A stretch of DNA of 64,000 nucleotides from DASRJG01 sp964647625 (lineage in GTDB: Bacteria; Acidobacteriota; Polarisedimenticolia; Polarisedimenticolales; DASRJG01): assembly GCA_964647625.1 (NCBI GenBank), contig CAZYHZ010000002.1:86086-150085 (forward strand), read 5' to 3'. Under the pieces are notes generated by a model that worked only from the letters and a program-made list of their open reading frames with translations, was not told the origin of the DNA and made no database searches. The translations under genes were made by a program, and so were the position numbers. Shown one piece after another: positions 18,101 through 25,430 of the stretch. Position 1 is the first letter of the stretch. Each line of letters opens with the position of its first letter.

Positions 18101-19922
18101 GCGTGCTCGCGGCGAGCACGTACGGCCAAGTCTGGCCATCATCCTTCGAGAACAAGATCCTCACGTTCTGGCAGCTCACGGGGGCGTTCTGCGTGCCCGC
18201 CGTATTCCACGTCACGGTCTTCCGCGTGCCCTCCGTCCAGAAAGTGGTCGCGGTGGGCTGGGTCACCGCGAAGGGTCCGCTTCCGGTGTCCACGGTGACT
18301 GCCGCGTCCGTGAAGGTGACGCCGTCGACACCGTCACGCAGGATCACCGAGAAGTGGAGCGTGCGGCTGGTCGCGGGAAGGGTCTCCCCCGTCAAGCAGG
18401 TGTTCCCGTCCCAGCACTCTATGGTCGCTGGAGGTAGGCTGTTCGGGAAGTTGTAGACGTAGATCTCGCTCGGAAACGAGCGCCGCAGCGATTCCGTCGG
18501 CGGGTACGATCGGAAGATCGGGCGAGTGCCGTCGTCGCCTTCCGGTGGGGACGCGGCTCCGGTATCGGATTCGTCGTACGCCACGGTCACGATGTCGCCG
18601 TTCGGGTCGTACGCGCCGGTCTCCAAGATGAACGGCGTCTGCTTGGGAATGGTGTGCGTCCCTGGCGAGAACTGGAGGACCGGCCCGTAGTTGCCGCTGA
18701 ACGCGTGATCGACGCAGGTGGCGCCCTGGCCGGTCTGGATGAAATCGAGCACGTCGTGGACGTTGTTCGCATGGAACTGGGGGTCGCGGCTGGGTTGAAG
18801 GTTGGCGGCGCCGCACGTCCCCCCGTACGACATGATCGTCGATCCACTGTCCGGCTCGAACGCATAGGCCGCGTCCCGTTGGTCCGGCTTGCCGCACGAC
18901 CCGTTGCTCCCGTCATTGAACGTGTGGTGCCCGCCGAACATGTGTCCGATCTCGTGCGCCGCGAGGTCGATGAAGGTTCCGCCGGTCGCCCCGCGGCCCT
19001 TGTGGGAGCCGCAGACGGAGGCGATTTCGGCCTTGCCGGACGCGCCGCCGTCCGCGTGCGTCTTGTCGAACACCACAGCGACGTCATAGTTCGCGGAGCC
19101 GATGATCCCGTCCGCCATGCATTGGCTGCCGGTGAGCAGGCAATCCGCCTGGAGGCAGGTGCCTCCCCCTTCGCACTCCAGATCGCCGCTCGGGAGGATG
19201 GAGATGTTGGGTTGCGTCAGGATGAGCTGATCCTCGTTCTCCACGAGATCGAGATGGATCCCGAAATCGACGCGATAGATGAGGTTCACGTGGTTGATCA
19301 CGTTGGTGATGGCCTCGAGCGCCGAGGCGACCGTGCCGCCGTTTTGTGCCGTGAACTCGCCGTCGGCAGACGCCGCGAGGCGGTAGATCGAGATCGTGCC
19401 GGCGGTATTGTTGATCGCGGGATCGTTCGAGGCCGACGCTTGCGGCACCGCCTGCCGCACGTCGTCGGCGACACACCGCGCGGCCTCGCGCAGCGCCTTG
19501 TCTTCGTACGCAATGCTGCGGTAGCGGCCGCTCTCGAGCTGCTCGGGCTCGATCAGGAACGACCCTGACGGTGCGAGCACGAACCCGTGAAAGCCGGAGG
19601 GGCCCAGCTCGAGCCGCGCGATCGCGGAACGCTCATCGATCCCGCGCGCCGCATACGTGTGAATCGCGTACTTGTCCGTCATGGCCGGCGAGAGGATCGG
19701 CGACTCCTCGACACGGAAGCGCACGATCTTCCCGTCGGGCCGCGGCAAGGACACGAGGGTCTCCCGCTTGCGCGCGGCGTCGGTGAACTCGTGGGGGGCC
19801 TCCGCCAGGCGGGCTTCGAGGTCCACCCGATCGAGGTCGAACGTCCACTCCTTCGCCGAGGCTGCGAAGGGAAAGAGCAGCGCAATCGAACCAGCACACA
19901 GCAGAGTCCGCCGAGCGTTCAT
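15129..19922 (-). CDS. Secreted reprolysin-like metalloprotease fused to beta-helix repeats
   Basis: 1597 aa. Signal peptide 1-23 (LLCAGSIALLFPFAASA), a propeptide-like region to ~165, then a zinc metalloprotease domain with HEIGHMFGGHH at 323-333 (three zinc His and catalytic Glu 324) and Met-turn STIMSYGG near 370. This is the metzincin M12B/reprolysin-like pattern. Ig-like modules follow (~440-650). From ~650 to ~1450 is a long right-handed beta-helix built of NVISGN / VIQGNxIGTNAAGTA repeats. An FN3-like C-terminus ends the protein. It is the only clear protease among the array genes and is divergent from the two-component system. Substrates unknown. Confidence 0.88.
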   Translation of the reverse strand: MNARRTLLCAGSIALLFPFAASAKEWTFDLDRVDLEARLAEAPHEFTDAARKRETLVSLPRPDGKIVRFRVEESPILSPAMTDKYAIHTYAARGIDERSAIARLELGPSGFHGFVLAPSGSFLIEPEQLESGRYRSIAYEDKALREAARCVADDVRQAVPQASASNDPAINNTAGTISIYRLAASADGEFTAQNGGTVASALEAITNVINHVNLIYRVDFGIHLDLVENEDQLILTQPNISILPSGDLECEGGGTCLQADCLLTGSQCMADGIIGSANYDVAVVFDKTHADGGASGKAEIASVCGSHKGRGATGGTFIDLAAHEIGHMFGGHHTFNDGSNGSCGKPDQRDAAYAFEPDSGSTIMSYGGTCGAANLQPSRDPQFHANNVHDVLDFIQTGQGATCVDHAFSGNYGPVLQFSPGTHTIPKQTPFILETGAYDPNGDIVTVAYDESDTGAASPPEGDDGTRPIFRSYPPTESLRRSFPSEIYVYNFPNSLPPATIECWDGNTCLTGETLPATSRTLHFSVILRDGVDGVTFTDAAVTVDTGSGPFAVTQPTATTFWTEGTRKTVTWNTAGTQNAPVSCQNVRILFSKDDGQTWPYVLAASTPNDGSETVTLPFEVTSGARIKVEAVGNVFYDVSDSFIVESLHVTNTADSGRGSLRQAILDADDWPSGATIPLEISGSGVRTIQVASQLPAITKPVILDGWDLGGATYTGPPLLELDGAGCPDVSQGVSCDGLTVQADNTFINGLIVRGFSGNGIVLRGAAAYAGSVQNCYVGTDATGATAARNGKSGILIDGGYGDPVYGNFIHDNLISGNQVGITVNGGSANGTIILSNKIGTNAAGNARIPNYDDGVRIVGAPNTRIGQPGAGNVIAGNGTAPNGLVDRFADAIDVSGTTATGTIIQGNILGLDASGANGLYNTAVGIRITGAPNTRIGGTAAGARNVIGDDGTVNYHSAHCVVVGGAASSGTVIQGNQIGTDVTGTLDRGCRGAGVYVDGAPGVQIGGTTAAARNLISGNNDNGGVWITNGATGAQVQGNYIGTDITGTVALPNYAFGVELASGGNTIGGTAPGAGNVISGNAQRGIDLYEIAASNNVIQGNLIGTNAAGTAAIGNGVYGIALQRSENNLIGGTAPGARNVISGNGADGIYISGSSGSMAQGNVIQGNYIGTDINGTAGIGNTIGVELYYVANATVGGSAPGAGNVIAAGRSGNAGVRIASYGLATSGIVIQGNLIGTNAAGTAALGNTGEGIWGAITGTASILGNVVAASGYQGISLGQGSFTVQGNWVGTDVTGTRSLGNAYSGIYLTSPAACVIGGTGPGEGNVVAFNGATGTGTAYAGVSVAGNAAGQTVRGNRIYSNTGLGIDLHSIGITPNDACDGDTGANGIQNFPALTSATQSGSSTHVKGTLNSTASSSFTIDFYANAACDALGNGEGASYLGSTTVSTDGSCNGSFDVVVPASASGVVTATATDAAGNTSEFSACRTIGPSPVAEVTGVTWISRAELTWAAASGATTYRILRGASSSLPGLLDASSDSCTRFSGSALDSGPILTENPSTSGSPFYWYLVVGSNGTDDGPYGSATAGARTANESGSCP

Positions 19923-20056
19923 GGCCTCCCTCCTCGGTGAACATTTACCGGGCTGCTCCGCGTCCGATCAATGCCCGAGGCCACGTTGCTATCCAGATGG
20001 ACGGGGGCCTCGTGGATTCGGGTGAAAACGGGCCCGTCCCCGGCGATACTGCGGCG

Positions 20057-23000
20057 ATGCTTCGAGTTTCCGTCTCGATCGCGTTGATCGCCGCCTCGAC
20101 GGCGATCCCGGCCGCGGCGCAGCACCTCCCGTTCCGTGCCTACGGGGCGGGTGATGGGTTGGCCGGCGATCACGTGCGATTCGTCGTGCAGGATTCGCAC
20201 GGGTTCCTGTGGCTGGCGACGAATGCCGGCGTGTCCCGCTTCGACGGCCACGACTTCAGGAACTACGGCACCGCCGATGGCCTCCCCTTCCCGTCCTCGC
20301 GCAAGATCGTCGAAGGCCTCGACGGGACGATCTATGTCCTCGGACGCGAGAAGCTCGCGCGGCGGCGCGTTGCGCCGATGCCGGGACGAGCCGAGTTCGA
20401 GCCGGTGCCGACGACGCCGATCGGCGACCTCTTCGACGTCGTCATGGCTCCCGACGGATCCCTCGTGCTCGCCGGAGCGCTGGGCGCCGCCCGGCTCAGA
20501 GACGGCCGGCTCGAGCCGATCGCCCTCGGAATGCCTCATCTTGCGGAGAAGCCGGATGCGGGTTGTGCGTGGGCCGCGGCGTTCGACGCCGGCGGCGCGC
20601 TCTGGATCGCGCGCACTTACGGCATCACGCGGATCGGTCCCGACGGGAAACCGCGCACGCTGTCGTTGTGCGCCGAGCGACAGATCAACGCCGGTTGGGG
20701 CTGGTTTCCGTCGATGACCGTCGATCGATCGGGGCGGGTCTGGCTTCTGACCGTCGAGCGCGGCCTCTGGCGCTTGGGCGAGAGCGGCGACGGGGGCCCC
20801 CGCATCGACGAAACGCTCGACCGCAGCGCGGGCCTCCCCGCAACCCTCGTGCGCGCGATGCACGAGACGCAGGGCGGCACGCTCTGGATCGGCACATCCG
20901 ATGCGGGACTCGTACGCGTCGACACGGACGCAAGCGGCCGCCGGCACTTCGTGCCGATCGGAACGGCGGAAGGGCTTCCCGACGTCGAGGTCTTCGCGTT
21001 GTCGTCGGATGCGCAGGAAAACCTGTGGGCCGGCACCGCGGTGAGCGGCCTCGTTCGCTTGACGGCGGACGGCCTCACGAGCTGGGAAGCGCCCGACGGG
21101 GCACCGCCGGCGTCGATCTTCGCGATCGAAGACGATTCTCGTGACGGCCGAGTGGTGCTGCTGGGAGGTCTGCAGCTCGGCGTCTTGCAGGGCGGCCGCA
21201 TCGTGCGTCGGGGCGCCGCATTGGGGTTCGAGCGTGCGCCGGGTTGGGGCGTGGAGCAGCTCACGGCGCGCGGCGCCGACGGTCGCTTGTGGCTATCGAC
21301 CGGACTGGGCGTCGCGATGTATCCACCGGGCACCGCGGTCCGCGACGTCGCGACGCATCCGGCGCGACGTGTCCTCACGGAGCAGGACGGGCTCCCGGGA
21401 AAGGAAATCCATCGCGTGTTCGCCGCGCGCGACGGAGCCATTTGGATCGGCGTGATGCACGCGGCCTCGGGCGTCTGCCGCATGCGCGGCGACGGTACGG
21501 GCGTTCACTGCTTCGGGCCGGCGGACGGTCTGCCCTCTCCGGCCTACGGGGAAGCTTTCGCGGAAGATGGCGCCGGCAACCTGTGGGTCGGGCTCTACGA
21601 AGGCGGCATCTATCGCTTCCGCGGCGGTCGCTTCGAGTCGTGGCCCGAGACGACCCCGGACCGGCAGAACGCGGTTCGGTCGATCCACCGCGACGACCAG
21701 GACCGCCTGTGGGTTGCCGGCTCGCCCGGCGTGCTTCGCATCGACGCCGCGGAATCCCCCCTGCCTTCGTTCCGCCGATTCACGACGGAGGTCGGTCTCG
21801 CCTCCGTCGAGACGTCCGCCATCGCGGAGGACCTCTTCGGACGCATCTACGTCGGAGGCGTGCATGGTGTTGACCGGATGGAGCCGGATGGAACCAAGTT
21901 CCGCCGCTTCACGACGGCCGAGGGCCTTCCCGCCAATCGGGTGTCGGTCCTCGATCGCGATTCCCGGGGCGACATCTGGGTCGGCACCAGCCGCGGAATC
22001 GCCCGCTTGGTGCCGCGCGAGGACGTGAGGCATCCCCTCCCCAGCGTGGTGCTGACCGGCGTCACCGCTTCGGGAACGCCGCGCGATCCCACCGCCCCTC
22101 TGCGCCTGGAGAGCGACGAGCGCACCGTGAGCTTCTCATTCACCGCTCCGAGCTTCCGCGCCGGCGAGGAGATGCGTTTCCAGTGGCGTCTTCCCGGCGC
22201 ATCCGACGACTGGACGCCTCCCGCGGCGCCGCGGGAGGTCACCGCGGCGGCTCTCTCTCCGGGCCGCTACCGCTTCGCCGTGCGCGCGATCGATGGCGAC
22301 GGTTCCGCCGGTCCGCCTGCCTCGTTCGACTTCACGATCCGCCCTCCAGTCTGGCGTCGGCCGTGGTTCCTCTCGCTTGCCGCCATCGTCGTCGGCGCCG
22401 CGGTGACGGGGCTCTACCGCGCTCACGTGGCGCGCTTGGTCGAGCTCGAGCGAGTCCGCACGCGTATCGCCACAGATCTCCACGACGACATCGGCGCGAG
22501 CCTGTCGCAGATCGCCGTCCTCAGCCAGTACGCCACACGCCAGGCCTCCCGAGGCGCGGTCGAAGCCCGCCACTCGCTCGCGCGCATCACGGAACTGTCG
22601 GGCGGCCTCGTCGATGCGATGAGCGACGTCGTGTGGTCGATCAACCCCGCGCGTGACCGCATGTCGGACCTGGTCCATCGCATGCGCAGGTTCGCCCTCG
22701 ACGTATTCTCCGAAGGCGACGTCGCTCTGAAACTGGAACTTCCTGAGGACTCCGCCCACGACCGCCTGGATCCCGAGACGCGCCGCCAGATCTTTCTCGT
22801 CTTCAAGGAGGCCCTCCGCAACGCTGCTCGCCACTCCGCCGCGCGCGAGGTCTACGTCTCCCTGCGACGCGGGGGCGATGGCCTGCTTCTCGTCGTCCAG
22901 GACGACGGCGTCGGACTCGAGGGCCGCGCTGCTTCCGGAGGCGCCGGCCTCGACAGCATGCGCCGGCGAGCGGAGCACCTGGGCGGCACGCTCGAGATCC

Positions 23001-23104
23001 GAAGCCGCCAGGGCGGTGGCACGGAGATTCTCCTCCGCACGGCCGTCACGCGCCGTGGATTGCTAGCCAGGTGGACGGGGCGTCCAGGGCCCACGGCGTC
23101 GTAG
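20057..23104 (+). CDS. Two-component sensor kinase with extracellular propellers
   Basis: 1015-aa histidine kinase. Signal/anchor (VSVSIALIAASTAIPAAA), then ~14 Reg_prop-type beta-propeller repeats (for example SHGFLWLATNAGVSRFDG, GRIYVGGVHGVDRM) over residues ~25-660, a Y_Y_Y domain (~680-760) and one membrane segment (FLSLAAIVVGAAVTGLY, ~780). The cytoplasmic part is HisKA_3 (DLHDDIGASLSQIA, phospho-His in DLHDD) and an HATPase_c domain with VVQDDGVGL and GGAGLDSMRRRAEHLGG. It would sense an extracellular ligand, often a polysaccharide in related systems, and phosphorylate the adjacent regulator. The start at 20057 is set by the signal sequence; its ribosome site is weak. Confidence 0.88.
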   Translation: MLRVSVSIALIAASTAIPAAAQHLPFRAYGAGDGLAGDHVRFVVQDSHGFLWLATNAGVSRFDGHDFRNYGTADGLPFPSSRKIVEGLDGTIYVLGREKLARRRVAPMPGRAEFEPVPTTPIGDLFDVVMAPDGSLVLAGALGAARLRDGRLEPIALGMPHLAEKPDAGCAWAAAFDAGGALWIARTYGITRIGPDGKPRTLSLCAERQINAGWGWFPSMTVDRSGRVWLLTVERGLWRLGESGDGGPRIDETLDRSAGLPATLVRAMHETQGGTLWIGTSDAGLVRVDTDASGRRHFVPIGTAEGLPDVEVFALSSDAQENLWAGTAVSGLVRLTADGLTSWEAPDGAPPASIFAIEDDSRDGRVVLLGGLQLGVLQGGRIVRRGAALGFERAPGWGVEQLTARGADGRLWLSTGLGVAMYPPGTAVRDVATHPARRVLTEQDGLPGKEIHRVFAARDGAIWIGVMHAASGVCRMRGDGTGVHCFGPADGLPSPAYGEAFAEDGAGNLWVGLYEGGIYRFRGGRFESWPETTPDRQNAVRSIHRDDQDRLWVAGSPGVLRIDAAESPLPSFRRFTTEVGLASVETSAIAEDLFGRIYVGGVHGVDRMEPDGTKFRRFTTAEGLPANRVSVLDRDSRGDIWVGTSRGIARLVPREDVRHPLPSVVLTGVTASGTPRDPTAPLRLESDERTVSFSFTAPSFRAGEEMRFQWRLPGASDDWTPPAAPREVTAAALSPGRYRFAVRAIDGDGSAGPPASFDFTIRPPVWRRPWFLSLAAIVVGAAVTGLYRAHVARLVELERVRTRIATDLHDDIGASLSQIAVLSQYATRQASRGAVEARHSLARITELSGGLVDAMSDVVWSINPARDRMSDLVHRMRRFALDVFSEGDVALKLELPEDSAHDRLDPETRRQIFLVFKEALRNAARHSAAREVYVSLRRGGDGLLLVVQDDGVGLEGRAASGGAGLDSMRRRAEHLGGTLEIRSRQGGGTEILLRTAVTRRGLLARWTGRPGPTAS

Positions 23105-23114
23105 GATCTCCCCG

Positions 23115-23780
23115 ATGGGCCAACCCCGCGACGACTCTCGCACTCCGATCAGCGTCGGCATCGTCGAAGACCTCGACGCGATCCGTGAGGGACTCTCGGA
23201 CCTGCTCGCCCACTCGGACGGCTTCGCGTTCACCGGCGCTTGGCGCTCGATGGATGACGCGCTCGTCGGTTTGCGCACCGCGCAACCCGATCTGCTCTTG
23301 GTCGACCTCGGCCTCCCCGGCATGAACGGCATCGACGGGATCCGTAGGATCCGCGCCGAGTGGCCACAGGTCGTATCGGTCGTTCTCACCGTCTACATGG
23401 ACGACGATCGCATCATCCAGGCCCTGTGCGCCGGCGCACGCGGCTATCTTCTCAAGAAGACGCCTGCGCCCGAGATCCTCTTGCGTCTCGAGGAGGCCGC
23501 CGCCGGCGGCGCCCCGATGTCTCCCGAAGTTGCCCGCCAGGTCGTGAACCTATTCACTCGCTTCGACCCCAAGCCCGGCTCCGGCCACGGGCTCTCCCCG
23601 CACGAACTGCGCGTGCTCAAGCTTCTCGTCGACGGCCACAACTACCGGAGCGCCGCCTCCGTCCTCGGCGTCACGCGCGCCACCGTGGCCTTCCATGTCC
23701 GCAAGGTCTACACGAAACTCGAAGTGCACTCGAAGTCGGAAGCGGTGGCAAAGGCGGTGCGGAGCGGCTTGGTGAAGTAG
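23115..23780 (+). CDS. NarL/FixJ-family response regulator
   Basis: 221 aa; receiver domain (residues 13-130) with the acidic pair ED at 18-19, phospho-acceptor Asp64 in LLLVDLGLPG and the conserved Lys in GYLLKKTP. A LuxR-type HTH follows (LSPHELRVLKLLVDGHNYRSAASVLGV..TVAFHVRKVYTKL). It starts 10 bp after the kinase stop, so the two form an operon and almost certainly a cognate pair. Target genes may be the neighbouring secreted protein genes, but no operator is visible. Confidence 0.9.
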   Translation: MGQPRDDSRTPISVGIVEDLDAIREGLSDLLAHSDGFAFTGAWRSMDDALVGLRTAQPDLLLVDLGLPGMNGIDGIRRIRAEWPQVVSVVLTVYMDDDRIIQALCAGARGYLLKKTPAPEILLRLEEAAAGGAPMSPEVARQVVNLFTRFDPKPGSGHGLSPHELRVLKLLVDGHNYRSAASVLGVTRATVAFHVRKVYTKLEVHSKSEAVAKAVRSGLVK

Positions 23781-23856
23781 GAGGCACGCACCAGATCGTG
23801 ACCAATCCCATCGTCACCACGAGCGGGACTGATTGACTCGTCCAACGGCGGGAAGA

Positions 23857-24005
<149 letters not shown>

Positions 24006-24095
24006 CGCGCTTCGAGTCGGCGTTCTGCTGCTCGCGCTAGCCTGAACTTGCCTTGACCCTGCTTCCGGCCGAAACTGCTGGTGGAAGGAGTCATC

Positions 24096-24539
24096 ATGCG
24101 CTTCCTAGCTCTGGCTGCGGGCCTGGCGTTTCTCGCTGTGGGACTCTCCCCACCGTGTCCCGCGAAGGACACCGCCGCAAGCACCACGGCCGAAGCCACC
24201 AAGACGGGCGCAAAAACCGCGGCTGAGGGAGCCAAGACGGGTGGGAAGACTGCCGGCAAGGCGGTGACGACCAGCGGCAACACCGCCGGTGCGGCACTCA
24301 AGCTCGCCGGCGACGCCACGGTGGAGGGCGTGAAGACGTTCGGCAAGGCCACTGCCGGTTTCTTCACCGGAGGCCCGGACAAGGCGGCGGCGGAGTGGCG
24401 CGCCGGTGCGGCGAAGACCAAGGCGGTCTCGAAAGCAGACGCGGCCGAGACGAAGCGAGTTGCAAAGGCCGGGGGCGCTGCAACAAAGCAGACTGCAAAG
24501 TCCGGTGCGGCGCAGACCAAGCGCGTGGCCAAGAGGTGA
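24096..24539 (+). CDS. Exported Lys/Ala-rich low-complexity protein
   Basis: 147 aa with ribosome site GGAAGGAG and a signal peptide (FLALAAGLAFLAVGLSPP). The mature part is almost entirely Ala, Lys, Thr and Gly in ~11-residue near-repeats (TKTGAKTAAEGAKTGGKTA, KAGGAATKQTAKSGAAQTK). This resembles LEA-type or histone-H1-like disordered proteins. Strongly basic, predicted disordered, with no cysteines after the signal region. It could bind polyanions outside the membrane; this is inference from composition. It is the only intact gene in the short unit between R3 and R4. Confidence 0.75.
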   Translation: MRFLALAAGLAFLAVGLSPPCPAKDTAASTTAEATKTGAKTAAEGAKTGGKTAGKAVTTSGNTAGAALKLAGDATVEGVKTFGKATAGFFTGGPDKAAAEWRAGAAKTKAVSKADAAETKRVAKAGGAATKQTAKSGAAQTKRVAKR

Positions 24540-24581
24540 ACGGAGCGCGACGCGGGTCCGCACAGCCGACAGAGTAAATAT

Positions 24582-25151
24582 GTGGATGCCGGCCCGCGGA
24601 TCCCGTTTGCGACCCTTGTTGATCGTTGCAAGGCTAGCGGCACGCACTCAGCGCAAATTGAACAGTCCCAGGTATTCGACGACAAGGGCGGCAGGTTGTT
24701 GGTCGGGCTGTTTGTGATTTGCAGTGGGTCCCCGTGCAATTTCCTGCCTGGCGGAAGGATGCTAGCCATTAGCGGACTTGCAACGACCTTCGACGTCCGA
24801 CAAACGTACGAGACTAACGCGTCGCTCACGACGGAGTCGGCCTCGCTCGGATTTCGCATCCCAGTGAAATCCGAGGGCCTCGACGCAGCGGACCATTTTG
24901 ACACTTACTGGGGAAAGCCTCACGAAGCCGCTCGACTTCACGCATGCGCATGGCTTACGGTGCTCCTACCCTGCCGCGCAGCCACAGATCGGCGAGCGCC
25001 TCACCGTTCCCGATACGGTTCCCAACCCCGCGCCGGGCCAAGCGGTTTACTACGTTACGGCAGCGACCTATCAGGGCGTGACTCGATATGGGCGCAAGAC
25101 AACCGCTCGCACCTAACCGGTCGCGATCCTGCGTTGCTCCCGACATGCGTA
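24582..25151 (+). pseudogene. Decayed 3' end of a secreted FN3-type protein gene
   Basis: Coding-like sequence continues across two frameshifts. Frame one gives DVRQTYETNASLTTES and SLGFRIPVKSEGL up to about 24890. A second frame (24898-25116) gives NPAPGQAVYYVTAATYQG and TRYGRKTTART. After a one-base shift it reads LTGRDPALLPTC and stops near 25151. That ending is typical of the last FN3 module of large secreted proteins in such genomes. No start or long N-terminal part is present, so I read it as a truncated, frameshifted remnant. Confidence 0.55.
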
Positions 25152-25200
25152 GCATCGCGCGCGAGATGCGCTTAGAGGTTTTGCAATCTGTCGATCTGAT

Positions 25201-25350
25201 TTGGTCGGGGCAAGAGGATTTGAACCTCGGACCACTTGCACCCCAACGGACCCAGATGGTGCGCGTTGTGGGCGCTACGCGCTTTTTCGAATCACGAAAC
25301 GCGTCAAATGAACCGAGCGCGCAGTGGCGTGTGGGGACCATTTGGGGTCC
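25201..25350 (-). repeat. Repeat R4: tRNA-Pro 3' half plus conserved tail
   Basis: Bases 25201-25246 match the tRNA 3' half with two mismatches; the tail runs to 25350 and ends with the imperfect palindrome GGGACCATTTGGGGTCC. It lies just after the decayed FN3 gene and 80 bp from the stop of the first kelch gene. Confidence 0.86.
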
Positions 25351-25430
25351 CTCGCCAGCCAGCATGATCCGTTGGCGCTGGGGAATCATCGGGGGTCCAA
25401 GGTCCAGCGCCCGTCAGAAGACGAAGGTTC

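Noticed and set aside
14970..18437. 1155-aa open frame on the plus strand
   Set aside because: Antisense of the metalloprotease/beta-helix gene; Arg/Val/Asp-rich composition typical of a shadow frame.
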